From the NCBI GenBank assembly GCA_009599575.1, contig VWND01000048.1, positions 18,834 to 82,833 of the forward strand: a stretch of DNA of 64,000 nt, written 5' to 3'. Shown here one piece after another: positions 47,108 through 58,067 of this stretch. The notes below the pieces were generated by a model. That model saw only the letters and a list, made by a program, of their open reading frames with translations, was not told the DNA's origin and made no database searches. This DNA comes from Blumeriella jaapii (Eukaryota > Ascomycota > Leotiomycetes > Helotiales > Drepanopezizaceae). How positions within the stretch are numbered: the first letter of the stretch is position 1; the number at the start of each line of letters is the position of its first letter. The position numbers and the translations under genes were made by a program.

Positions 47108-48285
47108 TTATTTTTTTTTTAAGCTTTTGGTTTCTAAAAACGACTGATTTTTTTATACGTATGCTTCCGTGTATAACGTGCGTTACGCTTTCGAAATAAC
47201 ATGCGGTTTTTTCCGTTTTTAATCGTGAATTATAGCTGTTTTTTTCGTTTTCGGTCGTAAATTATGGCTATTTTGCTATTTTGTTTTTTTTATTTTCGAT
47301 AGCGCTTCGTATTTTTATTAAAAAAGCTTTTTTTTTTAAAATGGCCGCTATTTTTCTGTTTAATTTTTTTTTTTCTTTTTTATTTTTATTTTTTCGTCAG
47401 CTTTTTTTTATTTTAATCAATTGCTTTTCGCCGCGTTCGCCGCGAATTTTTAAAATGCTTTTGATTTCTATCTGCTTTCGGTACGTCCGTTTGATTTTAC
47501 GCGAAAGCATTATAGCGGCCTTTTTGCTTTTTTGCGTTTTCGAGCTTTTTAGCGTGAAATACAACCGTTGTAAAGCTTCGTATATTTAATATCTTTTTAT
47601 AAATCTTTTAAACTTTTATTCGATTTCGCTTTTAATTAATTATAAGTTTTTGCCGTACGCGTTATCGAAGCGCAAATTTTTTTCGCGGGTCTTAACGATT
47701 TTATAAATCGTTTCGACGCTGTTATCGCCGCTGCCGCTTTTTTTTTTTATTATCGAAGCCAAAGCTTTTGCTAAAACTTTTATCGATTTTATTATCTACG
47801 ACGTTTATATAAATCGTTTAAAAAGAAATAACGCTTCGGCTTTTATAATAATCGGAAATCGTACGAATCGCGCCGCGGCTCGGGCTGCCGCCGCTGCTGC
47901 TGCGCCCGTTTTTGCCGGTTTAGCGGCTGCTATTGTTTTAAAAGCTTTGGCTGCGCCGGCCTTTTTTTTTAACGACGCTAATATAAAACGTATTTTCCGA
48001 CGTTTCGAAAACGTCGCTCGGATTTATTTTAATTAATTAAATTAAATTCTGAATTTTTACGAAAATATTATAATTGTAATTTAAAATTCGATTACGGCTA
48101 TTATAAAAATTTTAATTGGGATAAGTCGAATACTTTGCGAATTCGTTTAATATTAATTCTTTTTAATTTGCCGCTGTTTTTAAATCTGAAAAAAATAGCG
48201 ATAAAAATAAAAAAAAAAATAACGATAAAAATAAATTAGTTTAACGACGGTTTTAAGATTTCTTAAATGTTTTTTTTTTTTTTTT
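47108..48285 (-). pseudogene. Downstream region of C2 with Ala-rich possible reading frame
   Basis: Unrecognised. In the coding direction: FILASLKKKAGAAKAFK (about 47950-47990), a polyalanine segment from GCAGCAGCAGCGGCGGCAGC (47886-47905), RFVRFPIIIKAEALFLFKRF, then SGDNSVETIYKIVKTREKN and LSRKIKRTYRKQIE, ending in Lys-rich sequence. Stops are mostly TAA/TAG replacing Gln. About 250-300 codons. Might be a long Pol tail beyond the chromodomain or an extra small protein. Confidence 0.45.
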
Positions 48286-48289
48286 TTTA

Positions 48290-49960
48290 CTTTTACGGCG
48301 CGCATTCGTTACTGCTCCGTTGATATTATTTATCGTATTTTTTAAATATTTTTTTACAATTTTTTTTGCGTTCGTAAAATAGTTTTCTGACTTTCAAAAG
48401 TCTTCGCTTAATAAATAGCCTTTTTATCGTATTAAATAATATCGGCCTTTTTTTGTATTTTTATAAGCTTGTATTAATTTAACCTTGTATTTTTCGGGTT
48501 TTTAAAATTTTATTATATTATTTTTCGGCTCGGTGTCGTTCCGACCCTGTTAAAATTTTAATAAAAAAACGTAGAAAATATCGTAAATACGATATTAAAA
48601 AAAAAGCTCGAATTAATAAGTTTGGCCGTGCTCGTGTATAATTCGTTTAATTTTAAAAAGCTTTAAATATTTATTTAAAAGCTTCCGAAAAAATCGCAAT
48701 TATCGAAGATTTTTAATCGATAATAATATTTTATCGTTTATTTAAAATTTAATTTTTTTGTATTTAGCGTCGTAAAACTTTTTATAATTCGCGTTAGTTT
48801 TTTTTAACTTTTTACTAAGTATTTTTTTTTTTTTTTATAATATTTTAATTCGTTTTTCCGTTGACGATATTTTTTTTTTTTACGACGTCGCTTTCGACGT
48901 TGCTGCCAAGTTTTAAATAAAAGCCGTATAATATGCGAAAAGGAATAAAATCCGTAGAAACGTATATCGAATTATTATACGTAAATTCGGCTAAAGCAAA
49001 TTTCGTAGCTTAATCGTTTTGTCGATAATCGTAATACGTGCGAAAATAGAATTTTAAAATTTGATTTTGACGTTCCGTTTGGCTATTTGTTTAAAAATGG
49101 AAAGCGATGCTTAATCGACGTCGTATTTATAAATGAAATATTATTAAAAATCAAAATTTATTAATAAAAACTGACCTTTTGTTTGTAATAATTTTTTAAA
49201 GCAGCCAAAATTTTTATAAATATATTATATAAATATTTCAGCCAAATTTAAAGCTGAAATCGTTTTTTGTATCGGTATATATTTCGACAGCTTCGTATAT
49301 CGATTTATTATAACGAATATCGAATCGTAAATACGATTTCGTTTTTTGCTAAAAAATAAATCCGTAATAAAATTTATGGTTATTTTTTTTTAAGATTTCG
49401 TAAAGGTCGAAAAAAAAGCTAATTCGCTATAGGATCGGTGCTTTCTAAGCTTGCCTTTTTAGTATTTTTTATACGTATTAACGTAACGCTTTACGTCGCT
49501 TTGTAAACCAGGCCAAAAATACTTTTTTTCGACCAATTCTAGCGTTCGCCGAAAACTTTAATAGCCGGCGGTCGGATCGTCGTAATTAATTTTTAATATT
49601 TCGCTTTTAATAACGCTTTTATTCGAAATATACGTACGTTTTTTATAACGTAGTAATTTATTTTGGCTTATACGCCAATATTTTTCGGATCCGGCTCGAC
49701 TGTTTTTGCGAAGCCGATTCGTATGTTTTTTATAATACAAAAAAATCAGATTTTTGCAATTTAAAAATAGTTTTATAAATCGGTTTTGCTAATTCGTTAT
49801 TAGCCGTTTCGAATTATAATAATATAACGGTTACGCTTCGTAGTATATATTGTTTGCAATTAGTAATATCAGCAAAAAATAATCCGGCGAAAAAGCTTTT
49901 TATTTGGCTTTTCCTCGTTTGCTTTTTACTTTTTAATTTTATTAATAAAAACTTCGAATA
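48290..49960 (-). pseudogene. Integrase and chromodomain of C2
   Basis: Starts near 49960. The open stretch 49558-49740 gives NRLRKNSRAGSEKYW and KINYDDPTAGY, the beginning of the HHCC segment, followed by YFWPGLQ-like remnants. The core has LSIAFHF-stop-TNSQTE (QTDGQTE motif, about 49050-49100) and FALAEFTYNNS (about 48955-48990). The chromodomain is at about 48310-48490: EKYKVKLIQAYKNTKKGRYY, then LIR-stop-KGYLLSEDF and NAKKIVKKYLK. The stop in the middle replaces the conserved Trp of the WKGY motif. Confidence 0.85.
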
Positions 49961-50700
49961 CTTATCGGCGCGAAATAGTTTATGCTTCGATTTTAAGCGT
50001 GTTTTTATTACGAAAAACATTTTAAAATTTCTAAAATAAGCTAGTTTTAGCTTACGATGCAGCGTAGGCAGCTGCTTGTTATTTTTTTTTAAATTTTTTT
50101 TTAAATTTGGCCGGCGAAAAAAACTATCCGCCGGATTAAAAACTTTTGTTTTATATTCGATTGCAAAATCGTATTTAATTAGCTCGTCGGCCCATTTCGC
50201 TTGGCGTTCGTTTAGACGTTTTTTCGTAAAAAAGTATTTTAAATTATAATAATCTATACGTATAATAATAACGTCGAAAACGCTACGTAAATATTAGCTT
50301 TATTATTTAAAAACGTAAATTATAACTATTAGTTCAGCGTCGTAAACTTCGTATTTTTGTTTTATAAAAAAAAGTTTTTTCGAATAGTATGCGATAGGGT
50401 GCCAACGTATCTTCGCATTTTCTTCGAATAATTGAAATAATATTCCGCTTATAGCGAATTTCGAAGCGTTTGTTTCGATTTGGATTTTTAATCGAAAGTC
50501 GAAATAACGTAAAATCGGTGCTTAGTAAAACTTTTCTTTTAAAAATAAAAAAGCGACCTTCGCTTCGAATAAAAAACGAAAAGGGCCCGACATTTTTTTT
50601 CGTTGCATTTTTTTTAGAAAATTTATAATAAATCGGCAAAGCTTAGCGTAGTTTTTAATAAAACGTTTGTAAAAGTTAATAAAACCTAAAAACACTTAAA
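49961..50700 (-). pseudogene. RNase H of C2
   Basis: A frame at 50334-50639 covers the RT end and the first RNase H segment (phrases FFKFLFEAK, LRYFDFRLKI in a shifted frame: the first catalytic Asp region). SKKLFFIKQKYEVYDAEL (about 50320-50380) carries Glu and Asp; EYKTKVFNPADSFFRRP (about 50120-50165) keeps the ADxxxR signature. Confidence 0.8.
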
Positions 50701-51480
50701 TATTTCGCCACGTAATAAAAAAAAGCTATTTCCGAATATTATTTACTTTTTTTAGATTTATTTTAATTTTCGTAAAAATAACGACGAAGCCTAGGAATTT
50801 AACCGTATTCGTATCGAAAGCATATTTTTTCAGATTTTCGTAAAGTTTATTAATACGAAGTTTTTCGAAAACTTTTTTTACCGCGTTTGTATAATCGTCG
50901 GAATTTTCGAAAAATATTAAAATATCGTCGAAGTAAATTATATACGTAATATTTATTAAACCGATTAAAACTTAATTAATATATGCTTAAAAAATTGCTA
51001 ATGCGTTCGAAAAGCCGAAAAATAATACGTAATATTCGAAATGTTCGTAACGAATGCGAAACGCAGTTTTTCATTTATTTCCCTTTTTTATTCGAAAGCG
51101 GTAGTACGCTTAAGTAAAATCTAGCTTAATAAATATTTTAGCTTTTTTCAAACGATTTAAAGTTTCGCTAATAAAAGGTAGGAAAATTCGATTTTTAACC
51201 GTAACTGCGTTTAAACTTTTATAATCGACGCATAATCGTAAACTTCCGTTTTTTTTCGATATAAATATTACCGATACGCCGGCAAAGCTAATAGATTTTT
51301 TTATCCAGCCTTTTTTTAAGCTCGAATCGAAATATTCGCGCAATTCGATAAGTTTAGATTTCGACAAAAAGTAAATTGATTTTTAAAAAAAGTCCTTTTT
51401 TTCCGCGAGATCGATTCGATATTTTATAAAATAGTAAAAAGCTAAAATAACCGCGGCGGTATTATCGAATACGTCGGCGT
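50700..51480 (-). pseudogene. Reverse transcriptase of C2
   Basis: From 51367 leftwards an 85-codon open stretch has LRLCVDYKSLNAVTVKNR and LNRLKKAKIFIKLDFT. The intact active-site box YFDD is at 50924-50935 in YIIYFDDILIFFENSDDY. FLGFVVIFTKIKIN follows. The upstream phrase KGWIKKSISFAGVSVIFI holds the fingers region. Confidence 0.88.
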
Positions 51481-51639
51481 AATCGTCGTATTTAAAAGGT
51501 AATTAATACTGTTTTTCAGTGGCTTTTTTCAAAACGATACAAAACGCTTGCTTTTTTTTAAATTCTTTTTTAAAACGTTTAATTATAACGAAATTAAACT
51601 GTAAGCGTTCGATTAAATATCGCCACGATTTAATTCGAA

Positions 51640-51960
51640 AGCTTATAACGGAATCGATATTTCGCAACCAAAAAAACCCTAAGATAAATAAAACCTTTAG
51701 AATATTTATATCGCAAGCTACGAAATCGCTTTATATTTTTTTAATTATTTTATAATTATTAATAACGCGAATAAATTGCGTATACGTGTCGTAAATAATT
51801 TTTTTTTTTTTTAACCGTAAATAAATTAATACGTTTTTGAATTAGTTTTCATTTACATTTAATTAATAACTTTTGAATTACGCAGTTTTTCTCCGCGCCG
51901 CAATCGATAAAAGCTCGTTTCGTACGAATTTCACTTTTAGCTTTTTTAATTTCGATTAAA
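51640..51960 (-). pseudogene. Protease of C2
   Basis: IDCGAE at 51891-51908, in TKRAFIDCGAEKNCVIQ. Same Cys variant of the DSGA/DTGA motif as C1. The stretch continues through FTVKKKKLFTTRIRN. Confidence 0.8.
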
Positions 51961-51999
51961 ATTATTATTTTCTGCTTTTTTTCTTCGTTCGATTTTATT

Positions 52000-53540
52000 A
52001 ATAACGACGAAATTAAAATCGAGCGGAAGCTTTTCCCGAATTTTTAAATTTATTAGTTTCGAAGCAATTTAAAATTATATATTTTTTTCTGTTGCATTTA
52101 TAATATTCGATTTTTAAATAATTAATTATGCGGTACCTTTTTTTTTGGCAGCGATTGTATTTCGAAAAATAAAAAAAATCGTTAAAAGTTTTAAAATTCC
52201 AAAGGATTTTGTTAAGATTATCGTTTTTTCGCTTTCGTTTTTTTTTTTATAATGTATTTTCGAATCGAAAACGGTATATATCTGTTTTAGCTTTTAAGTT
52301 TTAATCGTAAATATAAGTTTTTTCTTTTTTTTTTTTTTGCGTTCGTTTCGTCGTTTATTATTTTTCGTTTCGTCGCTAATAATTTTATTAGCATTTTCGA
52401 TACGACGAGCGATTAATATTAATTTTTCGTGCGAATTTGTAATTATAATATTGCTTCGTTTGATAATTTCTTTTCGAAAAATAAGTCGGAGTTTTGCGAA
52501 AAGCATTTTTTTTTTAGTCGTATCGTTTGTTATTTGCAATTGTTATTCGAAATTATTTAAATAAGCAACGAAATCGTTAATTAATTTATGCTTTTTTTGC
52601 TTCGCTTTATCGTATAAATTCGAAGCCGCGATTTTTCGATTTTTCGTATTTATCAAAAAATCCAACATTTATTTTTTGAAATCGTTCCATATAATTCGAA
52701 TATTCGTAAAACGTCGTTCGTATCCGGTCTATTTTTTTTCCATTTTATCGTCGAAAGCTAAAACATAAGCGTTAATTTTCTTTTAATTAATATAAAATAT
52801 TACTTTTTTATTCTGGCGGAAACTTCGCTTTGTACGCCGAATAAAAAATTAAACTTTTTTAATATTTTTTTTTCGATATATTAAAAAGTCTTTTATTTTT
52901 AATACTTTTCGGCTCGAATTCGCTGTGTTTTTTACAAAAGATATAGTATGCTAATAAAAAAAATGCTAAATCGTTTTTAATAAATATTATTATCGTAATA
53001 CTCCGAGAATATTTTATAATAATCGCCGGCTTAAATTATTTTCTGTTTTTTTTTTCAATTGGGGCGGTATTAGAAAATATAAAAATCTTTTTTTCGATAT
53101 TTTCGAAAGCGTCGAGTTTTCGTTAAAATTGTTTAATTTTTTTTCGGAATTCGTTTCGGCGTTTTTTGGTTTTTTCGAATCTTTTGATTGTTTCGTAGAT
53201 TTTTTTTTCAATCTTTTTTTGTTTTATTTTAGCTCGTATCTTTTTTATTTTTTTACGTTTATCGTTTTTTTTTTATTCGGCGCGGATTCGTTTATTAGCC
53301 AAATAAATCAAAATCTCGGTGAAAAATCTTTTCGAATCGCTTTAAGCGTAGCTTTTTTTAATAATTTCTTCGATAAAAAAAATTAAAAAATCGTCGCGTT
53401 CTGATAGTAGAATATTTTCGACTTTTAATAAAGCTGGTAACGTTAGGGAAAACGATAGTACGAAGTTTTTTTAAACAGCCGAAAATGCTAAATCTTTTTA
53501 AATAACTGGAAATGTTTGTTTTTTGCAAATGCGAAAAATT
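52000..53540 (-). pseudogene. Gag of C2 with zinc knuckle
   Basis: The zinc knuckle is at about 52125-52170, here YNRCQKKRYRIINY, with three of the four metal ligands mutated compared with CSRCQKKRHRIANY in C1. The N-terminal part (53014-53211) is Lys/Ser/Asn-rich (KKSTKQSKDSKKPKNAETNS). A poly-Lys run lies at 52320-52340. No named capsid match. Confidence 0.65.
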
Positions 53541-53634
53541 ATAATATCGATAATAACGATATAAATATAATAGTATAATAGAAGATTGTTTTAATAATAT
53601 CGAATTGCCGTTCCGATAAATAAAAAGATTAAAA

Positions 53635-54047
53635 TATAAAAATTAAAAAGCAGGGAAATATTAATTCAAATAATAGAGCTTAAATAAAATTGAATTAATA
53701 ATCAAACTGATTTTTACTTTTTACATTTTTAATAAAAAGCGTATATAAGTATAAAAAAAAAAATAAAGCCTTCGAAAAAAGTATTTCCTAGGAAACCAAG
53801 CGAACCTTATTTAATATGCTTTCCAGCCCTTATTCCGACCTTTTTTTAATTCTTTTTAATATAACTTTAATAACTGGTTCTTTAGCAATCATTTTTATAA
53901 AATGTTTTATTTAAATGTTATTTCCAGCCCTTATAATACTATCCGGCCCCTACGGCCTATCCGCAAAAAATGCTATTCGAGGGTTGGTAAAAGACAGAGG
54001 GTTTTGGCGGATCACCTGACTTATACACGTGATGTTGGTTCCTGACA
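53635..54047 (-). repeat. 5' LTR of C2
   Basis: Plus strand starts TATAAAAATTAAAAAGCAGG and ends GGTTCCTGACA. 413 bp. Its last 100 bases (53930-54047) are much less RIP-mutated than its first 200. Confidence 0.95.
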
Positions 54048-54274
54048 CAATAGTAGTTGCTAATGGTATGATTGCTGGTGGTGTCGGATTAAGGTTTGGG
54101 CACGGACCACTTCGGCCATTAGGCCTCGCGCTAAGTTACGTAATTCATAAGCGCAATCCATTGTATATAAAGTTCGCGATCCCGAGCATTTTAGCTCGGT
54201 GTTTTTCTTTCAATTTACATGCGTACCTTTTGGTCCATATCACCCTTCTGATCACCCTCAAGCTAGCTGTGACA
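54048..54274 (+). repeat. 3' LTR of B, second part
   Basis: Starts with CAATA (second copy of the C2 target duplication) and ends AGCTAGCTGTGACA. Together with 46647-46694 it gives a 270-bp LTR matching 40484-40754. Directly followed by AATAT, the right target duplication of B. Confidence 0.94.
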
Positions 54275-54890
54275 AATATTATAATTATATAATTAAGCCA
54301 GCGAATTATAAAAAAGCAAAATGCTTTTATTTTATTCGCCAAACCGATTAATATAAAAAAAAACGTTAAAATCGAAAAGAAAAAAAATTTTGAAATTCGA
54401 ACCGATAAAATTATTAAAAAAACATTTATAATAAAAAAAATTAATAACGATATAAAAAATATCGATATCGATATTTCGGTTTAAATTATTTAAAAAGTAC
54501 CAGCTTTTAAACGCTTATTATTAATACGAAGCGAAAAATAAATCGATAAATATATTAGCTTCGAAGCCGTCGACGAAATTATTAAAAAAATTATAAAATA
54601 AAAAATTAAATTAAAATTCAACGATTTATTTAATATAAAAAAGAAATTCGATAAAATTATTAATAAATAAATTTCTATATTAAAAAAAAACGAAAAAATT
54701 AAAATTATTCGAAAAAAAAACGATTTTAAATTAAAAAAAAAATCAAAAAAAAATTTATAATATCGCAATTAATTTAGCCGATAAAAAAGAATTTTCGGAA
54801 AAAGTCAGCTTTTTAGCTTTTGTTATAAAAATTTAAAAATCAAAACGACGAAACTGCTTTTATACGGTTATAAAAGCATTAAAAATAAAA
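54275..54890 (+). pseudogene. Gag C-terminal part of A3 (after B)
   Basis: Continues A3 at the position equivalent to about 21350 in A2; the first bases AATATTATAATTATATAATT match both sides of the B insertion. It carries the Lys-rich end of Gag and the linker to protease. The phrase KIKLKFNDLF (about 54600-54630) corresponds to KIKLKFSDLF in A2. Confidence 0.75.
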
Positions 54891-55225
54891 ATAATACTTA
54901 AAAAAAATACGACCGCTTTCGTTTTATTCGATAATAAAACCGAAATTAATTGCATAAATCAAAAAACGGCCGAAATTAATAATATTCCGATTATTACCGA
55001 TAAACGAATAATTTATACGACCGTTAATAAAAATATTATTAAATTTAATAAAATTATACGAAATATAAAAGTCGATATTAAAAATATTATTATTTATAAA
55101 AACTTTTTAATAATAAAAAAATGCTTTTATTTTATTATTTTTAAAATATTTTGAATTTTAAAAAGCTTCGTTAATTTTAAATACATCGAAAACGGCCAAA
55201 TAAAAACTTTTTTCTGAAATTAAAA
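54890..55225 (+). pseudogene. Protease region of A3
   Basis: Equivalent to 21980-22303 in A2. TAFVLFDNKTEINCINQKTA is readable (about 54910-54970). The DSGA-type motif is DNKT as in A2. Confidence 0.75.
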
Positions 55226-55365
55226 CCGATTTTTTTAAAATTAAATTACCGTCGCCGATAATAAAATCTTTTTAATCGACGTTTTATCGAAAAACGAATA
55301 GCCGGCTTTGGTTTTAAAATAAACGCTGAATTATAACAAAATTTGGAAAATACTTAATTAAAAAC

Positions 55366-55398
55366 ATTTACGTCGCTAATCGAAATAGCACCGCGAAT
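55366..55398 (+). repeat. 33-bp palindromic unit between protease and RT of A3
   Basis: Left arm ATTTACG (mutated ATTCGCG), right arm CGCGAAT, same core as in A2. Confidence 0.75.
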
Positions 55399-55539
55399 AA
55401 AATTAGCTAATATTAATATTTTTAGCTATTAATTCGGAAATAAAAGTTCCGAAGATTTCGTTTTCGTATTAAACAAATCGGATTTATATATTTTATTTTT
55501 TTATATTAATATTAGCATTTTTTACAAGCGTAAAGCTAA

Positions 55540-57260
55540 TAAAATACGATTTGTAAATTTTAATAAATCCGATAAAAATATTTTCGAAAAAATAAACGAT
55601 TAATTCGAAAAACGAAGCAACAAAACTATTTTAATTAATTATTAGCGAATTCGAAAAATTAATTTTCGGCCGATTTTCCAATTTATTATTTGGCAGCCGA
55701 TTTATAAAAAAACGATTTAATAATTTAATAATCGGAATTTAATTTTTATTAGAAAAAAAAAGTTTTATACGAAGTTTTACGCAATCGAAAAAAAATTATA
55801 ATTTTCGATTTTACCGAAATAAATTAATTTAATTTTAACGTTACGTTTTATATCGATATTAAAACCGTGTTTTATAAAACCTGGCAAAAAAAACCTTTTT
55901 AGTTTTTAAAATTTTTTAAAATAAAATAATCAAAATGCTAAAAAAACGAATTAAATAAAAAATCTTCGAATTTTGCTACGGCTTATATAAAAACAAATAG
56001 TTTATCGTTGCGAAAAAAAAAAAAGCATTTATAAATTTATTATCGCAATCGTCGAAATAAATAAAATAACGATACGAAACGCTAACGTATTATTTAACGT
56101 CGATTAATTTTCAAACGAATTCGCAAAATTAACGATCGCTTTTTTTTTCGATTTATTTTCCGGCTACGATTATTTAATATTTAATCTACGATTTCGAAAT
56201 ATAATAGCAATTTAAATTTTAATCGAATTGCTGCGTATAACTAAAATACTTATAAAAACTATTAATTTAATCGCTTAATTCGTAAAAATCGTATATAAAA
56301 TTTTTATAATTTGCATTTTTGATATTGCTTTTTTTTACGTTAACGACGTTAAAATAAAAAGTTTTAAATTATATTATAATAATAAAAAGATTTTTTTTAA
56401 AATTCGACGTTATATAATAAAATATATTTAAAATATCGATAAAATTATAATTTGTTTCGAAAAAGCCAAAGTTATTATTAGCCTTCGATTAAAATTTTAT
56501 ATATTCGAAATAAATATCGTTAATTATATAATTAACAACGCTAGCCGTTATTTTTAATAAAAAAAAATTAAAAAAATCTGTAAATAAAAAAAATATAAAA
56601 ATATTACCGAAGCCAAAACTTTTATTAATATTATGATTTACTATCGCAATTAAATTAAAAACTTTTTTTAAAAAGTTATATTTATTTACGCTACGATAAA
56701 AAAAAAATCGATTTCGTTTAAAAAAAAAAATAAAACAAAATTATAAAAGTTTTTAAAAACGATCTTTTATCGGTTTTATCGCTTATACGAATCGATTATA
56801 GCTTAAACGCAAAAAAAATTATTTTAATTGTCGACGCTAATATTTTCGGTTAAAAAGCTGTATTATAACAAATCGACGAAAACAAAAAACGATATTTTTT
56901 ACGATTCGAAAGCGGCTTATAATTTTTCGCGAAAGCACGTTACGATATTATTAAACGAAAATATCGAAACGCTTTTAAAATAATAAAAAAATAAAAAGCG
57001 AATTGTACGGCGTATATTTTATTTTAAAAACAAACGCAAAAGTTTTTATCGATTAATTAAATAAAAAAGCTAATAATTTATTAAAAACGCTTGTTATTAA
57101 TTAAATAATTTAAATGCGATTTATAAATTTCGAAATCAGGCATATTAAAAAAATAATTAATACAGCGGTAAACGGCTTTTTTAAACGAAAACGCTTTTAT
57201 CCGTTTAATTTTATTAAATAAAACAAATAAAATATTAACGAATAAATTACTAACGAAATC
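55540..57260 (+). pseudogene. Reverse transcriptase and RNase H of A3
   Basis: Aligns with 22620-24330. RT phrase FIVAKKKKSIYKFIIAIVEI is at about 56004-56062. The active site near 56328-56345 is YVND, first Asp lost, as in A4. The RNase H part (about 56765-57200) has RIDYSLNAKKIILIVDANIF and FILKTNAKVFID. Confidence 0.82.
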
Positions 57261-57304
57261 GGCTATTTTATTATTTGCGCTTTAGGTTTTACAAAACTAA
57301 AATT

Positions 57305-57400
57305 ATTCGCGTTGCTATTTCGGCTGGCACCGCGAATAAAAAATATTAATTTTCGGGCCGAAAAAGCATTCGCGTTATTATTTCGGCTAATACCGCGAAT
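57305..57400 (+). repeat. Paired 33-bp palindromic units of A3
   Basis: 57305-57337 and 57368-57400, with ATTCGCG and CGCGAAT arms intact in both units. Confidence 0.8.
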
Positions 57401-57883
57401 AAATTTAATCGAAAACGATCGAAATAAGCCGATTAACGACGAAAATAAACTTTTAATCGATAATTACGAAACCGAAAACTTTTATTTAATCGTATATTAT
57501 TTAATTATTTTATTTAAATTATTTAACGTATTAAATTATTAATTTAAATTATTTAAAAATTAAGCTTTCGATTATATTTTAGCCGATAAAAAATTATATA
57601 AAATAAAAAATAATATATATTAAAAACGCTTAATAATAAATAATAAAGCCGATAAATTTCAAATTATAAAAAAAGCCTACGAAAAAGTGTTTTATAAAAA
57701 AGCTAAAACTATTTATTACCGAATTAAAAACGATTTTTAATAAAAAAAATATTTCGAAAATTGCAAAACTTTCGTAAAAAGCTGTATTTTTTATTAAAAA
57801 CGAAAGCTTAGCCGAAAAAAAAACTTATTACATCCGACGTAATTTTTTAAAATTTAAAAAAAAATTAATTTCGACGTTATACG
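57401..57883 (+). pseudogene. Integrase N-terminal part of A3, cut by D
   Basis: Homologous to 24490-24965 in A2. It carries the linker after the palindromic units and the start of the catalytic core, broken at the first Asp region (TCGACGTTATACG, 57871-57883) by element D. Confidence 0.8.
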
Positions 57884-58067
57884 TGTGACGATTCACTCTG
57901 TTGCCACCTTTCGTGTCACCCCAGCAACTACGTATAGCTGCAAGCTCTTTGGTCTCCTGGTGGGTCTCCCTATTAACTATGGAAACTATTTATATATATA
58001 AAGCTTTTTCCTTTTAGCAACTTCTGCTTTCTGCAGTTGTTGATTTTAAGTAAATATTTTTGTTACA
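57884..58067 (+). repeat. Probable 5' LTR of D
   Basis: About 184 bp from TGTGACGATT to TTTGTTACA, with a TATA box TATATATATAAAG at 57992-58004. TGTGAC and GTTACA fit LTR ends. The border is tentative because the partner LTR is not in the window and the first bases could belong to A3 (ACGTG versus ACGCG). Confidence 0.6.

Larger units (their letters stand above)
46695..54047 (-). mobile_element. Ty3/Gypsy element C, complete copy C2 (7,353 bp)
   Basis: Inserted in the 3' LTR of B, with CAATA on both sides (46690-46694 and 54048-54052). LTRs are 413 bp each. Order leftwards from 54047: LTR, gag, protease, RT, RNase H, integrase, chromodomain, downstream segment, LTR. It is the reference for family C in this window. 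Confidence 0.96.
40484..54274 (+). mobile_element. Chromodomain Gypsy element B, split by C2 in its 3' LTR
   Basis: Complete element of about 6.43 kb once C2 is removed. LTRs: 40484-40754 and 46647-46694 plus 54053-54274 (54048-54052 is the second copy of the C2 target duplication). It is flanked by the 5-bp duplication AATAT (40479-40483 and 54275-54279) in A3 gag. Gag with zinc knuckle, protease, RT, RNase H, integrase and chromodomain run on the plus strand. It is less mutated than A3 and C2 around it, in keeping with later arrival than A3. Confidence 0.95.
37962..57883 (+). mobile_element. Ty3/Gypsy element A, copy A3, interrupted by B and D
   Basis: A3 consists of 37962-40483 and 54275-57883, with B between. 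It is then cut inside integrase by D. Only 5' LTR, gag, protease, RT, RNase H and the first part of integrase are in the window (about 6.1 kb). It is heavily AT-shifted, like A4, and shares with it the YVND change in RT. Confidence 0.9.

Noticed and set aside
47281..47589. Plus-strand open frame of 102 codons in the downstream part of C2.
   Set aside because: Opposite to the element's coding direction and composed of Phe/Leu/Ile from T-rich DNA; the minus strand has the conserved pattern.
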